Positions 44,666-55,631 of a DNA stretch of 64,000 nt are shown here, piece by piece. Origin of the DNA: Smallanthus sonchifolius (Eukaryota; Streptophyta; Magnoliopsida; Asterales; Asteraceae); NCBI GenBank assembly GCA_023525975.1, contig CM042034.1, positions 7,509,501 through 7,573,500 on the forward strand, given 5' to 3'. The notes below the pieces were generated by a model that was given only the letters and a program-made list of their open reading frames with translations, was not told the origin of the DNA and ran no database searches. Both the position numbers and the translations under genes were made by a program. Each line of letters opens with the position of its first letter. Positions within the stretch are counted from its first letter, which is position 1.

Positions 44666-45562
44666 TTTTTCGTCCTCGAAAAATCTGCAAATGGAATCAT
44701 AACTGGCATCTAACTCAACAAACATAAATTTCAATTTTCAAAACATACTCACGTGTTAAAAAGCAACAATTAGTATTTCTGTCCGATTAAACCCAAGCAT
44801 TAACTTTCAAGCCCCCGTTACGTGTTCTAAATCCATTTTATACAACATATCAATCAATCTATGTGACTCACACTTAGAAGTTACAACTCTACCTAATCCC
44901 GTCTCAAGGTCATGTTTAGGCACGGATTAAACCATATAGATTTACCCTACCACGTTAAACTACTATTTACAGGTTTTTAGAAATCAGATGAAATCATGAA
45001 TGAATGGATGATAATGAGCATAATAAGCAAAAGAACTTTCGTCTAGAGGCGTTTCAACCAAGTCACTATCCCGGAGGGTAACACATAGACTACATTCTAT
45101 CAATGAAGCACATAAATCTTACTTAGGGGTGTATCCTCCAAGTCGCTATCCCAGAGGGAAACACATAAGCAAAACTCAGTATAGCTCATAAATTATGGAA
45201 TAATGGATGCAGGCGCCACCAAACTCGGATTTATTCTCATAAAAAGAGAATGGTGTGCCATAAAAATTTCAAAAACCTTTAAATTTTAACTTAATCGTGG
45301 TACCTATCACCCTATATTGACAGTTTCAGTATTACCATTACTCTAAGATGAATACCCACAAGATATCATGATTTTATTCCGTGATTAATCCTAAATAACA
45401 CAAACAGGATATTTAAGCTTTATTAGTTAATTGGGTCTACCAAAACATCACTAATTAGACACGTTTTCAATTATTTAATCTTTTAAACTCATAAATAGAT
45501 CCAGTTCTACTATCATTTTCCAAATATATGCAATTATTTTCAAGAACATTTTTCAAATTTTT

Positions 45563-45603
<41 letters not shown>

Positions 45604-46760
45604 TATTTTTTTTGTATTTTTTTTTTTTTTATAAACAAGACAACTAGCTAAACACTCACATCCCCACACTTGAAAGACACATTGTCCTCAATGTGAAGCA
45701 AAACACAACTAAAAATGAAAATGCAAAAATAAAACAAGAAAACAGAACAGGAAGCGACTTAGCTGGTAATGTAGATGCAAACTAATATGCAGCTTCGTTC
45801 TTCCTTGTGTGTGCACCGTATAGCATTTTGGTCGCGGTTACACATCAGCTGTTGGGTTGCCTTTACAAGATAGTAATGGTAATCATCAAACCCGCCCGAA
45901 TGGAGATTGAGTACGGACAGAATGATAAAACCTGCAAAATAAACCTCATACAAACCCACAGCATTAAACTGACTCAAATAATAACTCAACTACTAACTCA
46001 ACTAGACACTTAAAAGACTCAAGATAGATAGATGCAGAGAAAACATACTCAACGTGTGGCAAACACATAGACATGAATACCACAGCAAGGTCGAACGTCG
46101 GTCATAAACAGTTTCTAGTTTCCCATGGTCATGGTGGTCGGTGAATGAAGTGAATGGTAGTAGATGATGATAATGGATGATAATGATAATAATAGATATG
46201 GATGATGGTGGTTAAAGGTGATGCTTCATGGTAGTGGTGGTACGAAGGTAGGTGATGAATAGTGGTGGTGAGTGAAAACGGGGACAGAAACGGGTACGGG
46301 AAACCATGGGAAACAAAGGAAATAGGGTGACACCAGCAGTCCCTCGCGTACCGCGTAAGTCGAAGGGGATATTCTTCGCGTACCGCGAAGGCCAAAAAGT
46401 TAGGCCGGCCGAGACTTTTGTCTCTCGCGTACCGCGGGAGATCTTCCTATCGTTCTTCGCGTACCGCGGGAGGGTGTTGTTAACAGAAAGTTTTGAAGTT
46501 TTTCCAATTTTTGTACTTAGAAAAAATTTTGCCATTTAAGAAAAAATTTTCACCCAACTTCCTTAAAACCTTGTCCCAAGGATAAAAACACATGTAACCA
46601 TACCTGGGGCTTCATTCCCGACGATTTTCCTTACCGAATCAAGCATGGATTCCTGCAAAACTTGACAAAAACAAAACACAAACCGAAAAACAAAGAAAAA
46701 GACACGGACTCAACCCAATGAAATCATACAAACTCTACATCCCGGGCACTTGCCCAGGAC
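44666..46760 (-). other. Non-coding 3' interior of the LTR element
   Basis: No open frame of note. Contains a T homopolymer (about 45567-45630) and a second four-palindrome module at 46345-46468 (cores at 46345, 46377, 46426, 46458) resembling that of the LTR. In autonomous relatives the polymerase genes would follow the protease at this point. Confidence 0.7.
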
Positions 46761-49700
46761 TCAAGCAAACCTATCAGGAGGCTTCTCCTTGATCCTAACC
46801 GGTACCGCCTTCATCCTTCGCGGCCTCCGGGTCCTCCATACCTCTAGCAAACAACTACTACTCTCAAACATTAAACTCATATTACATGTAGCAATCCAGT
46901 CCTTCCACCACAACTTAAACCTACCCGGACCGAAGATAATACGCATTAAATAACCAAGTAGTTTGTCACTCCTCGATATCCCCACACTTGGGGTTAGCAC
47001 TCTATCTACGTTGCCTAAGTCAATTAACTCTCGAGTACTCTTACGAGGCGGCCTAGACCTAGGGGGTGACTCGATCTTTCTCCCCAAAGCACAAACAGTG
47101 GTGAAGATATGTAGGGGTTTAGGAATGGGCACTTCTAAAGGAATGACCTCCACAATCTCACCAGGATCCTCGGGATCCTCAACAACCTCCACCAACTTCC
47201 CCACACTTGGGGTTTTGCCTATGACCTCTTCAAACTCTGCCATCATCTCCAGCAAATCATCAGGCACCTCATCTCCATAATCGTCTGGCTCATCTAGCAA
47301 TCCTTCTAACTCCAACGCCCAATCATATGGTTCTTCTATATTCGGGGCGGGTTCACCTACTTCTATCACCGGATCGGGGTCCCAATGGTGGTCCATGAAA
47401 GAATCGAGCATGCACACGGAGTGGCTGTGCTCGCCAACATCCTTCCCGGACTCTACAGCATTGAATGTAAGGACCTCATCCCCCACACGAAGTGTGAGCT
47501 TCCCGTCAAAGACATCAATCATCGCCTTTGCGGTTCGTAGGAACGGGCGTCCTAAGATGAGTGGGACCTTGTCATCCACCTCCATATCTAGAATCACAAA
47601 ATCCACGGGGAAAACAAAATTGCCCACTTTCACTAATAGATTTTCCACTATTCCCCGTGGATACTTGACTGAGCGGTCAGCCAAGGAAATGCTCATGCGC
47701 GTTGGTTGTGGTTCACCTAGGTCCAGCTGCTTGTAGAATGAATAGGGCATCAAATTGATGCTAGCACCTAGGTCGGCCAACGCGTGGTGTAATGGTAGGT
47801 TGCCCAACAAGCACGGGATCGTGAACCGACCCGAATCAGACAACTTTTCTGGCAAATGATTTTGCACCACTGCCGAGCATTGCTCACCAAGTGAGACTCC
47901 AGAGACCTCCTCAAGTTTCTTCTTGTTGGAAAGAAGGCCTTTTAAGAACTTGGCATATTTGGGCATATGCTGGAGGACCTCTACAAACGGGAGATTGACC
48001 TTGAGATGTTTGAACATATCAAGGAAGTGACCGTATTCCTTAGCAGGTTTATGCGGCATGACACGTGTGGGATAAGGAATACGACTCAAGTCAATCTCGG
48101 GGGACTTCATCTCCACCCCCTTCTTCTTCTCCTGTGCCTTCTTGGTAGGCACCTCAACCACTATCTCCTCCTCCACCGGCTCTTCTTCTACTACTACCGG
48201 TGGGCTCTCATCTTCCTTCTCTCCCATGCTCCTTGTCGAAACAGCATTCGACTCGGTCTCTTTCAGCATCCTTGCGTCGATTTCAGCAAATCGAGCTGCC
48301 CAATCAATCTTATTCACCTCCTCCACCGAGGGAATATTATGCTCCTTAGAGTGGGGGTCAACCTCTTCAACCACTTTACTCTCCACACTCTCTATAGACA
48401 CGGCCATCACTGAAGCGTTCGGGCCCGTAGAAGGGCTTCCTTGTCTATCATGTATGCTCCTAGCAATGTCTCCTACCGTGCGTTGCAAATCCTGGAACGC
48501 CGATTGCTGATTCTTCATCAAAGTGTCATGGCTATCCAGTCTTAGCCGAGCATCCTTGTTATTCTGCACCAGCTGGGCAAGCAACTGTGTCTGAGTCTCC
48601 ATCATCTCCTCAATCCTTCGTGACCCAACAGTGCTCCCAGAACTCGCTCCTTCTTCTGCTCCTCCATACTGTTGCTGACGACCAGTGAATCCAGATCTCC
48701 ATCCCGAACCAAAAGTATTAGAATTGTTGTAATTTCGGTTCTGGTATTGGTTGCCAGCATAGCTCACATGCTCTTGATTATTTACCGGGCAATCTCGGGT
48801 GTTGTGTCCTCCCCTACACACTTGACACCTCAAAGCACTGAGCTTGAGCTCCTTTATCTCATTCGCCATCGAGGCGAGGGCAGCAGCCACGCTAGTATCA
48901 GGAGTGACCTGATGCACACCTCTAGGAGAAGAGGCGTGTGACCTAGCAGTAGGGATGGAATCCCTAACAGAACGTGGGTGCTGCTGTTCGGCTTGAGCGA
49001 AGCTCTCGAACATATCCTCGCACTCCTCAGGCTCGAGTCTATCCATGATATGGCCTCCTGCAGCTGTGTTGAACATTTGCTGCGTCTCGAAGGTAAGGCC
49101 ATTATAGAACTTCTCCACTAGTGCCCAGTCGGGGAGACCGTGCTGGGGACATCGGCTCAACAGCGCGTTGAACCGCTCCCAGGCCATGTGGTAAGGCTCG
49201 TCGGGATCCATCCGAAACGAATGGATCTGGTCCCGAAGGCGAGCGGCCCTGGAAGGTGGAAAGTATTTCTTGAAGAACTTGGCTTCGAGATCCTCCCATG
49301 TGGTGATAGAATTGTCGGGAAGAGTGTCGAGCCAAGTAGATGCACGCCCAGAAAGAGAGAATGGAAAGAGACGCAAGTAGATTGCGTCCTTAGATACACC
49401 CGTGATATTAAATGTATCACATATCCGCGCGAAGCGGGACAAATGTCCGGGTGCATCCTCATCCTCGAGGCCATGGAATTGAGTGGCATGAGTGATCGTA
49501 CTCATGACATGTGATGGGATCTGCCAAGAATTGGTGTTCGGTATAGTGGGGCGTGTGATCGAAGATCTCGCGCCCGTGACCCCCTCACTGGCCCTCTGGT
49601 GCACCGTACGTCTAGCCGGTGGGTTAGCGTCACCCATGATAGAAATTGGAACTGGGCTAGTAGAACGTACCTTAGATTTAACCAGCTCCTCTAAACGCTC

Positions 49701-49790
49701 CCGAAAGTCGCGGGTGCGCTCGTGAAGCTCTCGTTCGGGCTCTTGAAAAGCTGCGAAAGATGATGATCCTTGCGAACGAGTATTGGGCAT
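46761..49790 (-). CDS. Gag-protease polyprotein of Athila-like element, 1009 aa
   Basis: Starts at ATG 49790 (MPNTRSQGSS), the second in-frame Met, because the first lies in the leader 18 codons upstream. A retrotransposon Gag domain at about 110-280 (FSLSGRASTWLDTLPDNSIT; WEDLEAKFFKKYFPPSRAAR) forms the particle. A zinc knuckle follows at ~322-334 (CQVCRGGHNTRDC, one residue shorter than the standard CX2CX4HX4C). A long acidic linker leads to an aspartic protease (ADLGASINLMP, ~670; LILGRPFL, ~740), in which the usual Asp-Ser-Gly is Asp-Leu-Gly. The C-terminal ~250 residues are acidic then Arg-rich and match no enzyme. The frame is intact, fitting a young copy. Confidence 0.93.
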   Translation of the reverse strand: MPNTRSQGSSSFAAFQEPERELHERTRDFRERLEELVKSKVRSTSPVPISIMGDANPPARRTVHQRASEGVTGARSSITRPTIPNTNSWQIPSHVMSTITHATQFHGLEDEDAPGHLSRFARICDTFNITGVSKDAIYLRLFPFSLSGRASTWLDTLPDNSITTWEDLEAKFFKKYFPPSRAARLRDQIHSFRMDPDEPYHMAWERFNALLSRCPQHGLPDWALVEKFYNGLTFETQQMFNTAAGGHIMDRLEPEECEDMFESFAQAEQQHPRSVRDSIPTARSHASSPRGVHQVTPDTSVAAALASMANEIKELKLSALRCQVCRGGHNTRDCPVNNQEHVSYAGNQYQNRNYNNSNTFGSGWRSGFTGRQQQYGGAEEGASSGSTVGSRRIEEMMETQTQLLAQLVQNNKDARLRLDSHDTLMKNQQSAFQDLQRTVGDIARSIHDRQGSPSTGPNASVMAVSIESVESKVVEEVDPHSKEHNIPSVEEVNKIDWAARFAEIDARMLKETESNAVSTRSMGEKEDESPPVVVEEEPVEEEIVVEVPTKKAQEKKKGVEMKSPEIDLSRIPYPTRVMPHKPAKEYGHFLDMFKHLKVNLPFVEVLQHMPKYAKFLKGLLSNKKKLEEVSGVSLGEQCSAVVQNHLPEKLSDSGRFTIPCLLGNLPLHHALADLGASINLMPYSFYKQLDLGEPQPTRMSISLADRSVKYPRGIVENLLVKVGNFVFPVDFVILDMEVDDKVPLILGRPFLRTAKAMIDVFDGKLTLRVGDEVLTFNAVESGKDVGEHSHSVCMLDSFMDHHWDPDPVIEVGEPAPNIEEPYDWALELEGLLDEPDDYGDEVPDDLLEMMAEFEEVIGKTPSVGKLVEVVEDPEDPGEIVEVIPLEVPIPKPLHIFTTVCALGRKIESPPRSRPPRKSTRELIDLGNVDRVLTPSVGISRSDKLLGYLMRIIFGPGRFKLWWKDWIATCNMSLMFESSSCLLEVWRTRRPRRMKAVPVRIKEKPPDRFA

Positions 49791-49926
49791 AAACAGAAAG
49801 ACTCTAAGAAGGAAACAGAATAAAGACTCACAAGTAGCACACAAGACTCAAAAGAAAACAAAAGACTCAAATAAACCAAAAATCAAACAAAGAACTAGTC
49901 AAAGCTAATATTGCTATTGCCAAGTG

Positions 49927-49944
49927 TCCCCGGCAGCGGCGCCA
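49927..49944 (-). promoter_or_regulatory. Primer-binding site of the LTR element (tRNA-Asp-like)
   Basis: The sense strand reads TGGCGCCGCTGCCGGGGA, six bases after the 5' LTR. This agrees, apart from one base, with the complement of the plant tRNA-Asp 3' end as I recall it, the primer used by Athila-type elements. Confidence 0.75.
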
Positions 49945-49950
49945 AAAACT

Positions 49951-51604
49951 TGATGTCGTCCAGACGGTCTATAAAAACTATCAAATAAAACCTAATCTAG
50001 ACTCTCTAGCTTTAAATTTATAAAACCTAGACTCGACCTAAAACTAGACCACACAACCGGCAAGTGTACCGATCAATGCAATATAGCCTAACGAAGTCCG
50101 GATATCGAACCCAAAAGACACTGAATAACTAAATTAGACTCTAACTAGGACTTAATATGATTAATTGATTGGGGGGTTTACTACACTAAAGATTAACTAA
50201 GAATGCAATAAACTAAGGACAATTCAAGCTATCGAGAGTAAACTAAAGATGAAATCAAGAATGGAGAAGTCACTATCTAGGTCGGAATCCTATGTGTAAA
50301 GCTCAACTTCTATCGGTTTTGGAACTAGGTTGGATCTGGGTTTCTAAAGATATAACACCTAAAAGATATCTAGTGGATTCCCGATCACTCTCGGTCTCGG
50401 GATGTGACCAGAAGACAACCTAAGGATATTAACTCACCAGATGATCGGATCACCTCTCGGGTATTTCCTACTATGACAAGTACCCTAATAAACGGATTAC
50501 CTCTCAGTCTCACCGCTTACCATACACTCAAGGAATGCATGGGGTAGTTCTAGAATGGATACTATGATTCGGATAGCAACTATCACTAGACACCTAATAC
50601 CAACTTCCTCTCAGACAGCTGACACTCGGATTCCTAATGACGAAGACTAAACGACTAATTCTCACCTCTCGGGTATTGAACTAGGACACACATTCACTTC
50701 TAATCAGTAATTAACTAGGTTTTCTATGGCTACTACGTCTAGACACCACTCTAACTCACAAACCCTAAAGTCTATGAACCAGAAACGAAGATCAAACTGG
50801 CAGACAACCACAATCAACGCAGAAAAGCATAATCAACCACATAATCAGAATTAAACATGCACTAACATCACACATAAACAAACTCAAACCTTTACTAAAT
50901 CATAAATCCAACATTCAAATCCAAAAACCGAATAAAAATCGAAACTTTAACACATAATCATCATATTGACCTAGGTAGATCAAGGATCTAGCCTAGAATC
51001 ATACTAAGAACATCTACACAGAAGCAAATAGCAAGATCCATAGGTTCAAAACACAAAATCAAAGATAAAGTTTGAATCTTTAAACCCTAGAATGCAACTA
51101 CACAAACCCGGAATCCAAAAGCTTCAATCTTCAGCTTCAATTGACTTCCAAGCTCAAAATCGCCTCTTTTCTTCCCTGGAACGGCTTAGAATCGAACCCC
51201 CTCATAATGGCCGTTTAAATCTTTTTAATTTAGAAAATTAGGGTTTTGCGGAAAACGGCCCTCTCGCGTACCGCGAGATAATTTTGAATGGATCCTCGCG
51301 TACCGCGAGGACCAAAATAGTCGGGCGGATTCCTGGAGTTTCCCGCGTACCGCGAGAATTATTACACTCGTCTCTCGCGTACCGCGGGAGACCTAAATTT
51401 CAGAAAATTGTCTTTTGATCTTTGGACTTTTCCGGGCTTCGTTTCTTCGCTCGTTTTCTTCACGTATTCTTCATTAATATTCCCGAGCTCCTACAAATAA
51501 GACCAACGACTCAAATGTACATAAAATTGACTTAAAACTAATATAAAACTACTTAGAACACATTAAAACAAAGGAATAAAGACGTGTGCTTTCGCACCCT
51601 ATCA
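49951..51604 (-). repeat. 5' LTR (element sense) of the Athila-like element
   Basis: Mate of 42991-44644. Carries the same four palindromic cores (51265, 51297, 51344, 51376). Transcription of the element would start within it toward lower coordinates. Confidence 0.97.
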
Positions 51605-52142
51605 TACACAGTGACCTGACTAATTACACAATGAACTTGTATTACACATGACCAGACGTGGTATTACACAATGACCTGACTAACTACACAATGAGCTAGA
51701 AAACGTAAAACACAATGATAAATATATATAACACAATGACCAGACTTGGTATTACACAATAAACTTGTATTACACATTGAACTTGTATTACACAATAAAC
51801 TTGTATTACACATTGACCTGACTATATGAGATGAAAAACGTAAAAAAAATCATTTTTGTTTATAATGACATTATACTCGTTTTAAAGATAAAAAACGTTC
51901 GTTTTTATGGTGTAATTTTTTTGAAAAAATAAAGTCGTATGTAAAAGTTATGAACGTTTAAAAAGGAGGGGGGGAACTTGATAAAAAGTCAACAAAAGTG
52001 ATCAAGACTAAAATACCATTCCAACAACTTTTTCTACTACAATTTAATCTCAACCATTAAATTTTTTCTACAATTTAATTTAATGGCCCTAAATCCTTCT
52101 CACCCTTTTTACAATTAAAATCCTTTTTACCTGAACCTAATC

Positions 52143-52167
52143 ATATATATATATATATATATATATA
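52143..52167. repeat. (TA)n microsatellite
   Basis: Alternating TA between the ACACAATG element and the next foldback element. Confidence 0.9.
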
Positions 52168-52717
52168 GGGAGAGGTTCAAATAAGAAGTAGTTTTTCGCT
52201 AAAAAATCTAACAAATGACCAAAACGCTAAGAAACGATATCAAACGAACTCCAATTGAGCTCATTTCAACGGCGTTGTAACCGTATAGTTGAACTCTACC
52301 TTCTTAGCTTTTAGGGTTTAGCATTTAAGGTTTATATTTTACGTTTGAATTTTAGGTTTTTAGCCTTATGATTTAGCCTTAGTGTTTAGCTTTTAGAGTT
52401 TAGATTTTATGGTTTAAGTTTTTTTGAGGGGTGGGGGGTTTAGTTTTTAGGGGTGTGTGTGGGTGGGTTTAGGTTTTTGAGGGGTGGGGTCGGAGGGTTT
52501 AGGTTTTTGGGGGGTGGTGGTTTTAGGCTTTTTAGGGTGGGGTTGGAGGTGGGTTTAGGTTTTTGGGGGTGCGGGTGGAGGGGGTTTAGGTTTTTGGATC
52601 CGGAATAGGGTTCGATGAGATGGTTCCAACGACGCTGAAATGAGCTCAATCGGAGTTCGTTTGACCCATTTTTTAGCGTTTCTTAGCGAAAAACCACTTT
52701 TTAGTGGAACTTTCCCC
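52168..52717. mobile_element. TA-flanked foldback element with G-rich minisatellite
   Basis: Left end GGGAGAGGTTCAAATAAGAA, then TTTTTCGCTAA; right end TTAGCGAAAAACC, then GGAACTTTCCCC. The inverted repeat extends to about 110 bp and includes GAGCTCATTTCAACGGCG and its mirror. The interior is a G-rich array of GGTTTAGGTTTTTGGGG-type units (52400-52600), the complement of the units in the element at 35028. (TA)n on both sides. Confidence 0.75.
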
Positions 52718-52735
52718 TATATATATATATATATA

Positions 52736-53121
52736 GGGGCATGTTCTTTTGAGAACCAACCATATGTTGAGAACCGAAAGAACCGCACAAAACGTGTACA
52801 TATCGCTTTAGTGAAAAAAGTAAAATTCAACAACAATGTTTTATTTATCTCTTCCCACTCTTAGTTTGAGTTTATCTCCTCTCTCCTGAATTTTTTTAAG
52901 AAAAGTATAAAAATATGCATATATGCATTCATTTGTGCATATAATGTGAGTGCATATATGCATTTAAAAAAACGACTATAAATTCGAGGTCTTTTAAAAC
53001 CAAACCTTAAACATATTGAAATGCACATGAATTCTAGTCAATTTATATTATAAATAGAGGAAGAGTTAATGCGGTTCTCACGGTTCTTAACATATTGTTG
53101 GTTCTCAAAAGAACATACCCC
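52736..53121. mobile_element. TA-flanked foldback MITE, 386 bp
   Basis: Ends GGGGCATGTTCTTTTGAGAA and TTCTCAAAAGAACATACCCC are inverted over about 60 bp, flanked by (TA)n. Non-coding. Confidence 0.85.
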
Positions 53122-53140
53122 TATATATATATATACACGC

Positions 53141-53478
53141 ACTATATAATAAATAAAGGTTTTTCAATGCCACGTGTCGCCTCCATATTCATTCTCATCT
53201 TTTTTTTCTCGCTCATCTATCTTTTTAAATGCATATCTATTTTTTTAATAATAATATATTTTTAAAGAAAACCATAATAAGACTAATAAAACACATAAAT
53301 TTTAAATTATATGTTATTATAAAAAACTTTGAAATCTAATTATGTAACTTTTATTTACAATCAAATAGTAATGAAAGTCAAACTAAATTAAATATAACTA
53401 ACATATTTTTGAAACCCAATTATGTATTAACTTTTATTTACCATATGTAATTCATTTTTACACATATAATATATCTAT
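53141..53478 (+). mobile_element. Helitron-related fragment
   Basis: ACTATATAATAAATAAAGG and the following CCACGTGTCGCCTCCATATT match the start of the Helitrons at 39386 and 53480. The 3' hairpin is missing, perhaps displaced by the next copy. Confidence 0.55.
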
Positions 53479-53479
53479 A

Positions 53480-53855
53480 TCTATATAATAAATAAATGTT
53501 TCACAATGACACATGTCGCCTCCATATTAATTCATATACATTTTTTCTCGCCTTTCTCTCTTAATAAATATACTTTCATATTTTCAATATTAATATATAT
53601 TTAAACAAATTATTAATTATATTAATAAAAAATATTTATTTTAAATTATCTTATATTATACGAAGTTTTGAAAGTCAAATTATATTGAATAGTATTTAAT
53701 GTATTTTTGAAACTCAATTATATATTTTTTTAATTTTGTTTTCTATTGTTAATATATGTAATACATTTTTCCACCTATAAGATATATATGTATATAAAGA
53801 TTTAAAATTTTTATATATTAGTATTTTTCACCATGTGCAGTACATAGGTTTTAAG

Positions 53856-53859
<4 letters not shown>
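53480..53859 (+). mobile_element. Helitron, non-autonomous, ~380 bp
   Basis: Starts TCTATATAATAAATAAATG and ends with an imperfect hairpin (CCATGT...ACATAGG) and CTAA before T. Related to 39386-39833. Confidence 0.65.

Positions 53860-53923
<64 letters not shown>
53858..53923. repeat. (TA)n microsatellite, ~66 bp
   Basis: Pure alternating AT directly after the Helitron 3' end. Confidence 0.95.
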
Positions 53924-53925
<2 letters not shown>

Positions 53926-55374
53926 TAAATTGCAGTTTTCGTCCCTAAGGTTTTGTTGCTATTAACAAGTTCAGTCCCCCTTAACAGTATGGGTCTCTGA
54001 TGTTACATTTCTTAACACTTTTAGTCCAATTTCGTTAACTTCGTTATATTTTTCAGTTAACCCTCTTCATACCCACTCCACCACCACCCCGGCCCAATTT
54101 GGATGCCTTTGGTGAAGCCCTGTTGCCATTATCTATTTTCTCCACAGAATCCGAATTCACCATGGTGTATATGCTTTTTAGGTTCTTATTTTCCTCATTT
54201 GTAATCGCTTGTTTGTTTCACCGGAATCACCTTTTGGACATCATGCTATTTGGGTGGAGAATGAAGATGAAGTGGGTGGGGTTTGAGAGGCCCACATTTG
54301 ACACTTTTGTTTTATCTAACAAAGGGGCATTTTGGTCATTTTTTTGAAATTTAAGAAAATATTTAACGGACATTCAACACAGGGGCTATTTATGTTACAA
54401 TTGTGTAAACTATTGGACCGAACCTGCAATTTCTCATTCCTAAGGACTATAAGTGAAATCTATATAAACCACATGACCATCTATGTAATTAATTCTTAAA
54501 TAAATGTTAGAGTTGTATGTTGATTGGGTATCATCCCTATATATACTTCATTGTCACACCTAATCAGTAATATAAACATCTTTCGTATGTCTTCTCATAC
54601 TCCTTGGTTGTTATGTTAGTTTCACAACAGTTATCAACTTTTACTTACTAACTCATTTAGCAACGCCGTCACCGACTAAACACATCCCTGAACTTTGATA
54701 TATTGTCAAAAGTAACCCCTTAACTTCTAAAATATTATTTTAATCTCCTCAAATTTTTAAAGTTACTTTTCACCAATCAAAACTTACCCTTAACTTTGTT
54801 AAACTGACAAAACTAACCCATTAACATTATAAAATGTAACTTTAATCTCTTAGGTTTCTATAATTTATATTTTACTCCCTATAGCATACATAATCTAATG
54901 TTTTCTCAATAACTTTCGTTCGTTAGTTTTAAAAAAATAATAATAATTTGTGACTATGTTTAATTATTTTTTCTAGCATCACAGTATAAACTCATAAACA
55001 CTCAAAATGTAACGTCGGTGTTGAATCATATTTTTTTTCTTTTTCATATATCATATGCACCCCCTTTATTTTTATATTTTCAAATAATAACCCTCAACTT
55101 TCTAAAAAACCTAAATATACCTCTACAAATAAATTATTTGTTTTTGTGTTTAATATTTTTTTCTTTGCGTCACGGTATAAATTTTGTTTTACTTATTTTG
55201 TTTAATATCTTTTTCTTTGCGTCTCGGTATAAATTTTGTTTTACTCATTTACATTCGTCTTACCACAAGTTTTCCCCAAAGTCAGGCCACATGTCACCTA
55301 TCTGTTGGTTCATAAATTTTTTTTTGCTTTTTTCTTTGTTTTTTTTAACATTTATTTTTATTGGGCTAATCAAG
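53924..55374. other. Repeat-derived intergenic DNA
   Basis: AAATTGCAGTTTTCGTCCCT at 53928 resembles the ends of MULE-like elements but no partner is evident. A 52-bp direct repeat (TTTAATAT...TTTGCGTC) lies at 55149-55252. No gene recognised. Confidence 0.4.
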
Positions 55375-55631
55375 TCGCCGTAACTTCATACATTTTTTAT
55401 GTACTTAATAATTTTTTTTTGTGCTTAGTCATGTTAGTCACTATCTCAATTGTTTAAGGTCCGCTTCCCGTTGCAGATCGCGGGGTGCTAACGTCACCGT
55501 ATTTAACGACGTTAGTGTCACAGCCGCAACATGTGTAGCGAGATTCACAAACACACTGACTTAATTATGTAGTTAACCACGTTAATATCACTGTACGAAC
55601 CCGCTGCAACGCGCGGATCATAATTTCTAGT
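55375..55631 (+). mobile_element. Helitron 3' region, with terminal hairpin
   Basis: Ends ACCCGCTGCAACGCGCGGAT then TTCTAG before T (CTAG at 55627-55630), with a CCGC...GCGG stem, the classic Helitron 3' terminus. An earlier hairpin-like GTTGCAGATCGCGGGG at about 55475 suggests a second, interrupted end. The upstream ~80 bp match 56758-56880. Confidence 0.65.

Larger units (their letters stand above)
42986..51609 (-). mobile_element. Complete non-autonomous Athila-like LTR retrotransposon (element 42991-51604)
   Basis: 8,614 bp with 1,654-bp LTRs starting TGATG and ending TATCA, flanked by the 5-bp duplication TACAC (42986-42990 and 51605-51609). I saw no difference between the LTRs over their length, implying a very recent insertion. 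Sense is the minus strand: 5' LTR at 51604-49951, primer-binding site, Gag-protease ORF, ~2.1 kb non-coding, polypurine tract, 3' LTR. No reverse transcriptase, RNase H or integrase is present, so it must be moved by enzymes from elsewhere. Confidence 0.95.
41606..52142 (+). mobile_element. TA-flanked ACACAATG-minisatellite element, split by an LTR retrotransposon
   Basis: Left end AGGGTTATGTTATAGTAAAA, right end (52060-52142) TCCTTTTTACCTGAACCTAAT; the two ends are imperfect inverted repeats (GTAAAAAGG-ATTTTAA block). (TA)n tracts flank both sides. Between are tandem ATTACACAATGAACTTGT units, over 1.2 kb to the left of the retrotransposon (41740-42990) and ~230 bp to its right (51605-51835). 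Removing 42991-51604 plus one TACAC copy restores the array. No coding capacity. Class uncertain. Confidence 0.65.

Noticed and set aside
47967..48510. Plus-strand frames opposite the Gag-protease ORF
   Set aside because: Shadow frames of the 1009-aa polyprotein on the other strand.
54099..54347. 82-codon frame
   Set aside because: No recognised family, no splice or repeat context supporting a gene; surrounding sequence looks repeat-derived.
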